NCBI GenBank assembly: GCA_036346375.1
Contig: CM070508.1
Location: 10,286,852 to 10,350,851 of the forward strand
Direction: 5' to 3'
Length of the DNA: 64,000 nt
Source: Guadua angustifolia
Lineage: Eukaryota > Streptophyta > Magnoliopsida > Poales > Poaceae
Every line of letters starts with the position of its first letter. Position 1 is the first letter of the stretch. Shown here piece after piece: positions 32,679-44,380 of this stretch. Position numbers and translations under genes: made by a program. The notes beneath the pieces are model-generated. The model saw only the letters and a program-made list of their open reading frames with translations, was not told where the DNA came from and did no database searches.

Positions 32679-35388
32679 TGAAAGGACAGGGGATGTCGCC
32701 TAGAGGGGGGGTGAATAGGCGTTTATAAAAATTAAATCTTAAATCGCAGCGGAGTAAGATCGGACTATCCGACTTGGAATATCGGACTATCCGATATGTA
32801 TCGGACTTTCCGATATGCACAATCGGATTATCCGATCAGAGCGTGAACTATCAGATTTAACTCAATTCAAAGCTAAACAAGAGTACACAACAAGGAGTAG
32901 ATGGCTAGCTACTACAATTACTTCAAGATCAATTTAATCAAGGCAATGAGAAGAGACCAAACCAAAGATTCGAGGCACGATTGGTTTTTTCCGAAGTTCG
33001 GATCCTTGAGGGGATCCTACGTCTCCGTTGAGGCGGCTCGGTTAGACACAAGCCGGGGGTCTCTTTCAACCCGCTTCCTTCCGGTGTTGCACAAATGCAC
33101 TCGCCGGTTGAGGCTTGGTCACGCTTGAGCCGGGGTCTCTCTCAACCCTCTTCCTCCCGGTGTTGCACAAATGCACTCATGGGTTCTTCACTTCTTGATT
33201 CCTTCCCTTGCGGAGGCGGAATCCGGCCTTCACAAACTTCTCTGACCAACCACACACAAAGCTCCGGTGGCTCGTGGCGACCTCCTAGCCGTCTAGGAGT
33301 CCTCAACCTCCAAGAGTAACAAATGCTCACGAAGAACAAACTTGGAGATGAAATTAAGTGCTCAAACAACTCAAACCTTACTCAACCTAGCACCTCACTC
33401 CTCAAACTCTTCCCAACCCTTCACACAAAGGGATCACTTAGATCTAAGGGTAGAGAGGTGTTTAGGGGCTCAAGAACAAGAGGAGAACACCTCAAACCAA
33501 GCTGATGTAACGGCCCTTTTGAAATGGAGAGAGAGGGCTTTAAATAGAGGCTCCAAGAAACTAGCCGTTATGCCCTTGTCGGACCCACATCGGACTATCG
33601 ATGTTGAACATCGGACTATCCGATGTGTGTAAACTCAGATCGACTCCACTCGAAATTCAAATTTTGTGAATAAAAAGCACGATCGGACTTTCCGATATGG
33701 AACATCGGACTATCCGATGTGTGTAAATTCAGATTTCCAAGTGAACATCGGACTATCCGATATCGGACATCGGACTATCCGATATTGGAACATCGGACTA
33801 TCGATATCAACATCGGACTATCCGATATTTCCAGAGAGAACCCATTTTCAAAGATGTTTCACAAAATTTTCTAAGTCCACATCGGACTATCCGATGTCAA
33901 CATCGGACTTTCGATATCAACATCGGACTTTCGAACTCACTTCGGATAGTCCGAACTGGCACTGAGCAGCCCGGCAGCGGGCATAACTTATGATTCCGGA
34001 CTCCGATTTCAGTGATTTTGGACTCTATTGAAAGCTAAGAACAAGGGCTACACAAATAATAAGGTCTCACTACCCAAATCCCAAAGAATAAATTCAGAAT
34101 TCACAAAGAATCCAAGGGAGACCTACAACTCTCACTTTTCGGCACCACCAACACCACTTTCTCTCTAAGTTTCACAAGGATCATCACTTGAGCACTTGAC
34201 ACATCTAAAAGTCATTCAACATTCGCATCCCTCTTAATAGTACGGCAATCCTTAGACTCAAATTAAAACGAGAAATCTAAGTCTTACATTCAATCCGCAT
34301 GCCGTCTTTTCCATGGATGCAATGTGCATGATGACCTTCACCAAATGATTGATGACCTCTTCACCTTGTCCAACTTGACTCGATTCACCTCATGAGACTC
34401 TCGTCCTATCAACCTTGACTTGATCATCCTCTCCGACGATCTCCACGCCAAGTCGATCTTGACTTAGTCCTCAGCTCTTGGTGACATCGTCGTCTTGTTG
34501 ACCTCGGCTTAACGATCATCCTCCAAGATACCTTGGTCATCATACACATATGGGACCTAATTCTTTCCAAACCACTCATGAAAAGACATTAGTCCCAAAA
34601 GCTCAATAGATATGAATGAGTTGATATTTAAGAGCAATTGATTACCACAAGTGTTTCATGTAAAGAAGCACACCATGAATGGAAACACTTGACATAAGAA
34701 ATGTTCTCTTCTAAGTGCATTATGATGATTAATATGTAATTGATCTATATGCACTAGAGAGATAATTGCCAATATGATGAATTAATTAAATCATGGCATG
34801 GATCACGGTCTTTACTTAAATGAAGCACATGATAGAATATATCTGAATTGTACATGTGCAACTAATATTTGGAATAAGAGCAAATATGTGATCCTACACT
34901 AAAGTTAAACTTCACTAAGAGAAGTGCATGAGAAGATCATAACTAAAACATGCATGCACCAATTCAATCTATAGCAATGTGAATTTTAACTTTAGTTAAT
35001 ACATGCATACTAAAAGCAAAGCACATAATGAACTCAAGTGAATATATATGCACAAATAAATATGACATGAACCAATGTGCATAAATATAATCAACATGTT
35101 ACTTGGAGTTCACTATGCATTTGCACAAAAGGAATGCAATAACAAATATGGAAGGGATACCGAGATTGCATACCTTATCTTTGCCTAACTATCCATTTGA
35201 TTTTCCTCTAAATAGATGAGACTAATATTCAACTCGGCAGTAAACATGTTAGTCTCATAGTAATATAGTCATATAAGAGGTTTGTCATTTGTTAATCACT
35301 AAGTTAAGCATTTACACACTTATATAGATTGTCATTATATCGTTTGTCATTAATCACCAAAAAACATAAGTGCCTAGATGCACTTTCA
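32679..35388 (-). repeat. Copia 3' LTR with palindrome array
   Basis: It matches 41124-43837 nearly throughout; the differences seen are scattered single-base changes and short indels (for example the G run near 32704, and 33229-33240). It holds about 16 copies of the interrupted palindrome ATCGGACTATCCGAT or close variants, in two groups (32757-32836 and 33588-33957). The short plus-strand ORFs in it are repeated in the other LTR and are antisense to the element, so I do not call them genes. Confidence 0.95.
33588..33957. repeat. Array of TCGGACTATCCGA interrupted palindromes
   Basis: About a dozen copies occur in 370 bp, spaced irregularly. Most are ATCGGACTATCCGAT; variants have TTT for TAT in the centre or lack one C (ATCGGACTATCGAT). 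The last copy is in the other orientation (TTCGGATAGTCCGAA). A smaller group is at 32757-32836. The same arrays occur in the other LTR at 41200-41280 and 42030-42403. Related TCGGATATTCCGA copies lie in the interior at 37955-38050. Confidence 0.93.
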
Positions 35389-35404
35389 ATCTCCCCCTTT
35401 TTGG
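35389..35404 (-). other. Copia polypurine tract
   Basis: On the minus strand AAAAAGGGGGAGAT immediately precedes the LTR start TGAAAG. It is the expected site for plus-strand priming. Confidence 0.85.
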
Positions 35405-38400
35405 TGATTTATGACAAACCTATTATCAATTGCACCAAATGACAATATTAAGACATTTAGCATTAAAACAAACATTAAATCAATAATAAGAGATCATACT
35501 TACAAATTATCCTCTCTTTTTTTGACAATCGAGTAGGGAACAATTGATAAATCCATAAATTATCGAGTAGGGAACAATTGATAAATCCATAAATTCTCCC
35601 CCTTTTGTCATTAATCCCAAAAAGGTGCTTAAAGGATCCTTACTGTTTATTCAATAAAATATGTTCTCCCCCTTGATTGCACACTCAATAAAAAGATTAG
35701 GGAGAATAAAATAAAAATAAGGAGCTAGGAATAGGGCAATGATATTAAACTCCCCCTAAATCTAGGCAAGATATGATAACAATTATATCCAAGATTTAGG
35801 TAATAGATGTTTCTAATGATACCAATTTAAATGTGGTCATGATTCACAAGATGTAAGTGGTACTCAAACATGACACATGAACATGATTTCACATGGAGAA
35901 GATTTATTCTTTAAACATCAAGATCATATAGCAAATTTATATAATTTAAGCACATGCTCATGATCAAATTAAATTCTGAGAATCACGATCATATAGAGAA
36001 TATTACACAAGAAGGAATTGCTTATATGATCACAAGATGTATACAAGATCATGAATCAAGATTGTATAAGTAAAATGCACTTTCAATTCCATGATCAAGA
36101 ATGTCATAAACTTATCAAGAGCATACCTCTTTGGAATGTGTCACCCATATGTATCTTTTAATTCTTGATAATGCCAAATGCAAGTTAGATGACACTTCAA
36201 AACAATTTAGGATTAGAGGATACCTCTTGAAAGATACCAATTAATAAGACCAATTAAAAAAAATACAACACCATTTAAAATGAGAAAATTGAGCATAATG
36301 GTGTGCAAAGACATTATTGAATATGGTCAAAAAGAAACACGTCTCTTTGTCGGTTCTTGTCCATCGCATGTTCGTATCGGTCATGATCACTGCTTGGGTC
36401 TTAGATCCCTCGGACAATGGAGCTCCTCTCCATTTCCTTCATCCCACCGTCGAAGATGACCCTTTTCCAATACCCGAACATCAATAGACAAGCACACGAT
36501 TTCCGAGAACAAATATCTTTCCACTTAACCCAAGTTAGTTTGATAATGTCCAAGTATAACATGCATGATATAGATGATAAACATGATAATACTACTTGCA
36601 TGCAATTTGAAAAGATTTAAGATACCAATTTAAGCTTTCATTTCACCAATTTACAATAACAATATTTGAAACTCATTCAAATTTAACTCTTGAAGTTCAC
36701 TTTTAAGAGAGAACATGGATAAAACACATTCGAGTTTACTCTTAAGCTTACAAGAGAATTTCTAATAAGATTCAAGAATTCATAAACTTTTTCTTTATAT
36801 GGCCCAAAAGAGTGAAACCATGAAAGCAGACCATATTTGGAGTTTTAGAATACCACTTGTAAAAACAACATTTTACCCCTTTTTGGCTTTTTGAAGAACC
36901 ACATGTAAGAGATGCACAAAAAGGCGAAAGAAGAGTATCACACGAGTTATTTGAAACAAAATCAAATAACTCGCTCCTCATTTTATTAGGCTTTACAAAG
37001 CTCGCAACATGATTCTTTTGAAGAATCCACAAATTTTGCCTAAAGAGGGTTAAGCGAGGAACCCAAAACAAATACCATTTGATAAATTAGATACCACTTT
37101 AAAGTATATCTCAATGGCTTTGCTTGAAAAACAACGTAAATGAGCATTTGCAGATTTTGCTTGAAAAGCAATGCTCAACTAGGAATTTTCCTCTTTATGT
37201 ATTTCAATGCATAAAGAATCTCATAGAGACTTCTTAGGAGATTGAACTTACAATTTTAACTTGGGAGGAAATTCTTAATCAAGAATTTTCGGTATCGAAT
37301 CTATGCTACAAGGAGGCAATTGAGAATACCACTTGTAGGAAATAATCGAGTTCAATGGTACCACAAGAAAGAATTTAAACAACCAAAAGATATCACTTGA
37401 AAGTATAAGCAATAAGTCTTAATGATACCAATTGTCAAAAAAGGAGAAACTCAATGATACCGATTTGTAAACACAAGAAATGAATAAATGCTCGATTGAT
37501 ACTACTTATAATCAAATCACTAAGAATTGATATCACTTGAAGAAATAATCGATAAAATCGATGAGTATCGAGCAATAAACATTTCGGGTATCAAAGAGAT
37601 GGACAACTTAAGATAGATCAAGAAAATCTAAGATAGATCAAGACAACTTGGATTTTTTGAATTTTAAAAACTAAATCACAAAGATTCGAAAAGAGTATTA
37701 GAGTACATTAATAAGATGATACCACTTGGAAGCAATTAAGTGCCCAAAACTTGCAATAAATAAACTCCTCAAGATATTCAACAAATGAATCATGGAGTTG
37801 TTTGCATTTGAATTGCACAAGTTTTGTCTTTTCAAAGATCAAGTGAGTATCACTTCTCAATTTAATTGAATACTAGACTGATACCAAGTTTGAAATCCAA
37901 TCCAAAAAAAAAAACGGGCCAAACGGAAGTTCTAATACTGATTCCAACATGATTATCGGATGTTCCGATACTATGAAAATTCCAGAAACCAGATTTTCTG
38001 AGGATGTATCGGATATTCCGATACTTGAAATCGGATATTCCGATTAGTTAAAAATTCCAGAAATCTGAATGATACCAATTTTTTAAAATTAAGTTGATAC
38101 CAATTGAAAACACTTCAAATAAGTTCCAAATGATTTGAAATTTTCAGGAAACCAACTTTAGACCATTTTGAAGGTTTTGGAATGACTTTTGTTTCCAAAG
38201 AGTTTTCTTATTAGCACAATTTTGACGAAATGCGCTTTGAGGCATAAAAATGAAAACAAATTTCATAAAGACCTCAAAGTGCAACTTCAAATTTGATTTC
38301 ATTTATAACTTGGATTCACATGGCTTGAATAATTTGGAATTCATTTTGAAGCCATGAATTTCTAATGAATACAATGAAATCCAATTTGAATGCTAAAATA

Positions 38401-39492
38401 CTACTTGGGTATATTTGAGTTAAACACAAATATTTTGGCCAAATTAATTTCCAAAATAGGATTTCTCTTTTTGGAAGCTTGCAAAACCTTTTGAAATACA
38501 AAATAAAATACTTTTGCAAGGCTTTTCACGAATTTAGGCTTTTTAAACACACTTTTTGACTTTTGTCCAAAGAGGGTTCTTTTGAAGAACCAAATGAAAC
38601 CACAAAGTCAAATTCAATCAACACACAAATTCAAAAAGAAGCAATGGGTAAGATATAAAGATTTGAATTTTGTGTATGAGTCTAGAAGACCATTTTGAAC
38701 CAAAATTCTACACAAGAATTTATCCAAATGGTGAAACTCACAAAGTGCTAGAATATGACTATTATGGGTCAAGTATAATTTTTCGGCAAGTTTCAAAAAC
38801 AAATAACTTTTGATAAGTTGGTCTTTTGAAAATCTTTTGAACACGAGAATTGTTAAGAATGGCCAACTCTAGGATTTTCGTTTTGGAATTACTTTCAAAA
38901 TCATTTTACATATAATTCTATGAAAATTATAAGTTTAAATCCAAAACAAGATACTAGTAACTATCTTTTGGAGTTAAAAGTTGTTTCCTTTTCAAAATAG
39001 TTTTTGTAAAGCCAAAACCTTTGAGAAAACATTTCAAGAACATTTGTATATATTTTGCAATTAGTTTTTCATAAGAAAACTAATAATATACAAAGTTTTG
39101 ACTTTTGGCTAAATGGCTTGATTTTGAAAATATATATTAGCACTTATATAAATATGGGCACATGTAGGGATGTAATATACATGGATATGAATTAACACTC
39201 CCCCTAAATGTACCACTTTCCCAAACTTGCTCAAGATTGCAATTAAAACAACTAATAAGCATGAGCAAGCATATAACAAGCAATTTAAATTGATTTTCAT
39301 GAATAATGCAATATAACCTACACAAGGCTATAAGCTAAAACGTAATCAAATTAAATACTTGTTACTCAAGATGGCATTGGCTCAAGATTGAAGTGATCAT
39401 CCTTATGCTTGACTCCATTTTGCAATTGATGAAGTCTTCATTCTTTTGAAGAAGCCAAGCGTCCAATGCATCTCATATTACCTAAAAATCTT
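35405..39492 (-). other. Copia internal non-coding region with reiterated GATACCA(A/C)TTG motif
   Basis: This 4-kb AT-rich stretch has no readable gene where pol would be. It contains many copies of GATACCAATT, GATACCACTT and close variants, for example at about 35818, 36233, 36621, 37090, 37424, 37456, 37718, 38071 and 38096. In reverse the motif is AATTGGTATC, the same word as the LTR/primer-site junction at 41113-41125. CCCCCTTTTT-type runs near 35395 and 35580 recall the polypurine tract. Confidence 0.8.
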
Positions 39493-41060
39493 TTAGGCGG
39501 TTTTTGGTACCCAATCTTTGTTGGGTCCAACAATGTTAGTCACAATAGATTTAGGAATCCAAGTTTTCCTACTATTAATAGTCTTAGGTGAACTAACATG
39601 ACTAGCAATGGGTTTGTGATTATTATTACTCCTAAGCAATTTATTGAAGTTGAATTGAGAAGGCTTAAGAGGTCTAGCAAGGTTCACAATCTCATTTCTA
39701 GTTTGATCCTTTCTAAGCACATGATTATTAAAATTATGCATTGGCTTAGAGGATCTAGTATATCTAGCAAATGTTTTGCTATTGTTATTTCTCCTAAGCA
39801 ATATATTTGAATTGCTTTGAGTAGGCTTAGGAGTGTTACCTTTGGGACAATCCTTACCGATATGCCCTTTTCCGAAACAATGGTAGCAAGTAGGCTTTGG
39901 CGTCTCTTCTTCTTGACTTGCTTTTTGTCGGTTTGCCTCATTGTTGATGGTTGTGGCTTGATCTCCACTTTGTTAGGGCACACGGAGGCGAAGTGGCCCT
40001 TCTTGTTGCATCCAAAGAACACAATTGTCTTCATTCTTGCATTGTGCTTCTTCTTGCTCTTCTCCCTCTTGGAGTTGTAGCCGAGTCCTCGCTTATCTTG
40101 AGGCGCCCTTGGCTTGCTCAAGATCTCGTCGAGGATGGCTTTTCTCTTTACGCACCTCTTCAAGTCATTTTCTAATCTAATGACTTGAGCCTTGAGCTCT
40201 TTATTTTCCTCTACAAGATTGTTAGTACAACAAGCACTAGAGAAAGTTGAACCATTTGAGTTCGAGCAACAAGGTAAATAATCGCTAGAGATAGACGTGC
40301 TATTATTAGATGAATTGCATGAAGTAGAATTAGAATTTAAGCATGGCAATTCATCTACTAAATCACATTGGATGGCAACATTCACTCTAGACTTAATGAA
40401 TTTCTTGTGAAGGAGAAGTTCATGATTTTCTTTTAAATTATTGTAAGAATTTTGAAGTAAGGTATGTTCCTTCGTCAAATTTTTGAATTTCTTCTTCTCC
40501 TTCCCAAGATGCTTAGTTAGCTCCTCTAGCATATATACAAGTTCATTGTAGGAGAGCTCATCATCATCATCGTCACTTACCTCATTCTTACCTTTCGCCA
40601 TGAAGCAAGCGGATTTGTGATGGAAGTGAATCTTCATCGTTGCTTGAGGCGGAGATTGAGGTCGATGGAGATGCTTGGTTCTTCATCGCTTGAGCTTGAG
40701 GTGGAGCTTGTGGTTTCACCTCCGACATCTCTTCCTTAGTGCAATCTTCAATTGGCGTGGATGATTCAAATAGATCTTGAAGCTTTAACCACATCTCATG
40801 GCGCTCGAGATTGCATATTCTATCAAAGAGTTCATCGCTCACAACATAAAATAAAACATTAGCGACTTGGCGTCGAGATGTATGCATTTCATCTCCCTTG
40901 ATGAGGATTATCTTCATTCAATGGAGATGAAAAGCCTACATCTACGATCCACCATATTTGGGGGCTCATGGATTTAAAATAAGAAATCATACTTAATTTC
41001 CAATGAGCATAATTTAACCCATCTAGCACGTAGAACGTGTGAGTGCTCTAATCCTCTAGT
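39493..41060 (-). pseudogene. Copia gag (capsid/nucleocapsid), frame-shifted
   Basis: The first readable block, near 41035-40930, gives LDGLNYAHWKLSMISYF and WWIVDVGF, typical of the DUF4219/UBN2 gag start. The frame 40588-40917 adds VVSDELFDRICNLERHEMWLKLQDLFE. The frame 39684-40637 (317 residues) has an acidic stretch, coiled-coil-like KHLGKEKKKFKNLTKEHTLLQ, and a first zinc knuckle, FFGCNKKGHFASVC, whose first Cys is Phe. A frameshift near 39880 leads to a second, intact knuckle CYHCFGKGHIGKDC and then to the 39493-39801 frame ending near WVPK. Gag packages the element RNA. UBN2 looks shortened compared with full-length copia gag. Confidence 0.88.
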
Positions 41061-41106
41061 CGACATCCTTTACTCTCTAGGCGGTTAAGTCTAATAAAAT
41101 GAGAGA

Positions 41107-41123
41107 CCTTGCTCGATACCAAT
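41107..41123 (-). other. Copia primer-binding site
   Basis: Reading the minus strand just after the 5' LTR gives TTGGTATCGAGCAAGG. This resembles the TGGTATCAGAGC complement of the initiator tRNA-Met 3' end used by plant copia elements, with a changed position. The primer site is at the right-hand LTR, which fixes the orientation. Confidence 0.85.
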
Positions 41124-43837
41124 TGAAAGGGCGGGGATGTCGCCTAGAGGGGGTGAATAAGCGTTTATAAAAATTAAATCTTAAATCGCGGTGAGTAAGA
41201 TCGGACTATCCGACTTGGAATATCGGACTATCCGATATGTATCGGACTTTCCGATATGCACAATCGGATTATCCGATCAGAGCGTGAACTATCAGATTTA
41301 ACTCAATTCAAAGCTAAACAAGAGTACACAACAAGGAGTAGATGGCTAGCTACTACAATTACTTCAAGATCAATTTAATCAAGGCAATGAGAAGAGACCA
41401 AACCAAAGATTCGAGGCACGATTGGTTTTTTCCGAAGTTCGGATCCTTGAGGGGATCCTACGTCTCCGTTGAGGCGGCTCGGTTAGACACAAGCCGGGGG
41501 TCTCTTTCAACCCGCTTCCTTCCGGTGTTGCACAAATGCACTCGCCGGTTGAGGCTTGGTCACGCTTGAGCCGGGGTCTCTCTCAACCCTCTTCCTCCCG
41601 GTGTTGCACAAATGCACTCGCCGGTTCTTCACTTCTTGATTCCTTCCCTTGCGGAGGCGGAATCCGGCCTTCACAAACTTCCTACGGCCAACCACACACA
41701 AAGCTCCGGTGGCTCGTAGGCGACCTCCTAGCCGTCTAGGAGTCCTCAACCTCCAAGAGTAACAAATGCTCACGAAGAACAAACTTGGAGATGAAATTAA
41801 GTGCTCAAACAACTCAAACCTTACTCAACCTAGCACCTCACTCTCAAACTCTTCCCAACCCTTCACACAAAAGGGGATCACTTAGATCTAAGGGTAGAGA
41901 GGTGTTTAGGGGGCTCAAGAACAAGAGGAGAACACCTCAAACCAACTGGGTAACGACCCCTTTTGAAATGGAGAGAGAGGGCTTTAAATAGAGGCTCCAA
42001 GAAACTAGCCGTTATGCCCTTGTCGAGACCACATCGGACTATCGATGTTGAACATCGGACTATCCGATGTGTGTAAAACTCAGATCGACTCCACTCGAAA
42101 TTCAAATTTTGTGAATAAAAAGCACAGATCGGACTTTCCGATATGGAACATCGGACTATCCGATGTGTGTAAATTCAGATTTCCAAGTGAACATCGGACT
42201 ATCCGATATCGAGACATCGGACTATCCGATATTGGAACATCGGACTATCGATATCAACATCGGACTATCCGATATTTCTAGAAGAACCCATTTTCAAAGA
42301 TGTTTCACAAAATTTTCTAAGTCCACATCGGACTATCCGATGTCAACATCGGACTTTCCGATATCAACATCGGACTTTCGAACTCACTTCGGATAGTCCG
42401 AATCGGCATGAAGCAGCCCAGCCAGCGGGCATAACTTATGATTCCGGACTCGATTTCAGTGATTTTGGACTCTATTGAAAGCTAAGAACAAGGGCTACAC
42501 AAATAATAAGGTCTCACTACCCAAATCCCAAAGAATAAATTCAGAATTCACAAAGAATCCAAGGGAGACCTACAACTCTCACTTTCCGGCACCACCAACA
42601 CCACTTTCTCTCTAAGTTTCACAAGGATCATCACTTGAGCACTTGAGCACATCTAAAAGTCATTCAACGTTCGCATCCCTCTTAATAGTATGGCAATCCC
42701 TAGACTCAAATTAAAACGAGAAATCTAAGTCTTACATTCAATCCGCATGCCGTCTTTTCCATGGATGCAATGTGCATGATGACCTTCACCAAATGATTGA
42801 TGACCTCTTCACCTTGTCCAACTTGACTCGATTCACCTCATGAGACTCTCGTCCTATCAACCTTGACTTGATCATCCTCTCCGACGATCTCCACGCCAAG
42901 TCGATCTTGACTTAGTCCTCAGCTCTTGGTGACATCGTCGTCTTGTTGACCTCGGCTTAACGATCATCCTCCAAGATACCTTGGTCATCATACACATATG
43001 GGACTTAATTCTTTCCAAACCACTCATGAAAAGACATTAGTCCCAAAAGCTCAATAGATATGAATGAGTTGATATTTAAGAGCAATTGATTACCACAAGT
43101 GTTTCATGTAAAGAAGCACACCATGAATGGAAACACTTGACATAAGAAATGTTCTCTTCTAAGTGCATTATGATGATTAATATGTAATTGATCTATATAC
43201 ACTAGAGAGATAATTGCCAATATGATGAATTAATTAAATCATGGCATGGATCACGGTCTTTACTTAAATGAAGCACATGATAGAATATATCTGAATTGTA
43301 CATGTGCAACTAATATTTGGAATAAGAGCAAATATGTGATCCTACACTAAAGTTAAACTTCACTAAGAAGTGCATGAGAAGATACATAACTAAAACATGC
43401 ATGCACCAATTCAATCTATAGCAATGTGAATTTTAACTTTAGTTAATACATGCATACTAAAAGCAAAGCACATAATGAACTCAAGTGAATATATATGCAC
43501 AAATAAATATGACATGAACCAATGTGCATAAATATAATCAACATGTTACTTGGAGTTCACTATGCATTTGCACAAAAGGAATGCAATAACAAATATGGAA
43601 GGGATACCGAGATTGCATACCTTATCTTTGCCTAACCATCCATTTGATTTTCCTCTAAATAGATGAGACTAATATTCAACTCGGCAGTAAACATGTTAGT
43701 CTCATAGTAATATAGTCATATAAGAGGTTTGTCATTTGTTAATCACTAAGTTAAGCATTTACACACTTATATAGATTGTCATTATATGCGTTTGTCATTA
43801 ATCACCAAAAAAACATAAGTGCCTAGATGCACTTTCA
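41124..43837 (-). repeat. Copia 5' LTR with palindrome array
   Basis: Starts (plus strand) TGAAAGGGCGGGGATGTCGCC and ends GATGCACTTTCA. It carries the same palindrome groups as the other LTR (41200-41280 and 42030-42403). In the element's direction it would drive transcription of gag. A CTATATAAG box on the minus strand near 43767 is close to the LTR edge and may not be the true TATA box. Confidence 0.95.
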
Positions 43838-44161
43838 AAACCCTGGCCTAATTTCTTGATTTGAAATCTTCAATGGCCTCATGGCTATCTATTGCTTGCC
43901 GATAGCTTCGCATTTTGTACTGTAAAGTCTTTACTACCGATTTGGACTCTATCATGCAAAATTTTATCATGTCCAATTGAGTGTACTTGGCCTCACGTTG
44001 ATCAAAATAAGCCCTAATTTGTTGATGCATATAAAATCATAATCATCTAGAGCTTTACTCGATATACACTTGACTTCTTCATGTTGTCAACTTGCATCTG
44101 AACTTGCTATGGCTATATGAGATGATGTATCAGCTTAAATTACTTCAACCTCATCCCCGTT
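43838..44161 (-). pseudogene. Gypsy PR-RT spacer region
   Basis: Between the copia insertion and the protease. A minus-strand frame at 43848-44030 reads QIRAYFDQREAKYTQLDMIKFCMIES, without a family I can name. It continues the gypsy polyprotein that resumes at 32678. Confidence 0.5.
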
Positions 44162-44380
44162 CTATTGGATGAGCTTTTGATGTTTGGTCAATAGCACACA
44201 GTAATGGGCATGAATCCAATCTCGTCCAAGCATAACGCTGTAATTACCCTTACCGTCAACCATGAAAAAAATAGTCAGCAACGTTTTCCTGCCAACTATC
44301 AGCTCAGTCATATTAACCCCTCTTGTTCCACTGGGATCGCCTGTGAAGTCATTTAAAACTATGTTTTTTAATAAAAACAT
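44162..44380 (-). pseudogene. Gypsy aspartic protease region
   Basis: The minus-strand frame contains LNDFTGDPSGTRGVNMTELIVGRKTLLTIFF, then GNYSVMLGRDWIHAHYCVLLTKHQKLIQ. The LGRDWIHA...HQ...Q text is the usual C-terminal part of the retroviral-type protease in Tat-like gypsy elements. The enzyme would cut the polyprotein. The catalytic DTG/DSG box was not read upstream, so it is partial. Confidence 0.82.

Larger units (their letters stand above)
32679..43837 (-). mobile_element. Complete LTR retrotransposon of copia type, gag only
   Basis: Two very similar LTRs of about 2.7 kb (32679-35388 and 41124-43837) have TGAAAG...CTTTCA ends and a perfect 5-bp duplication AAACC at 32674-32678 and 43838-43842. 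The primer site lies left of the right-hand LTR and the polypurine tract right of the left-hand LTR, so it reads on the minus strand. The interior (5.7 kb) has only a gag with two zinc knuckles near its 5' end. No protease, integrase, reverse transcriptase or RNase H was found, so it must have moved with help from another copia element. The gag style (two knuckles, then ...WVPK) is like the SIRE/Maximus group. It interrupts the gypsy element between protease and reverse transcriptase. Confidence 0.95.

Noticed and set aside
32901..33369. Identical plus-strand ORF in both copia LTRs (also 41342-41569) and minus-strand ORFs opposite it
   Set aside because: They are repeated only because they lie in LTRs and the plus-strand one is antisense to the element; no domain or gene context.
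33588..33957. CRISPR-like repeat array
   Set aside because: Repeat is short and palindromic, spacing is irregular, the array is duplicated with the LTR, and the genome is a plant.
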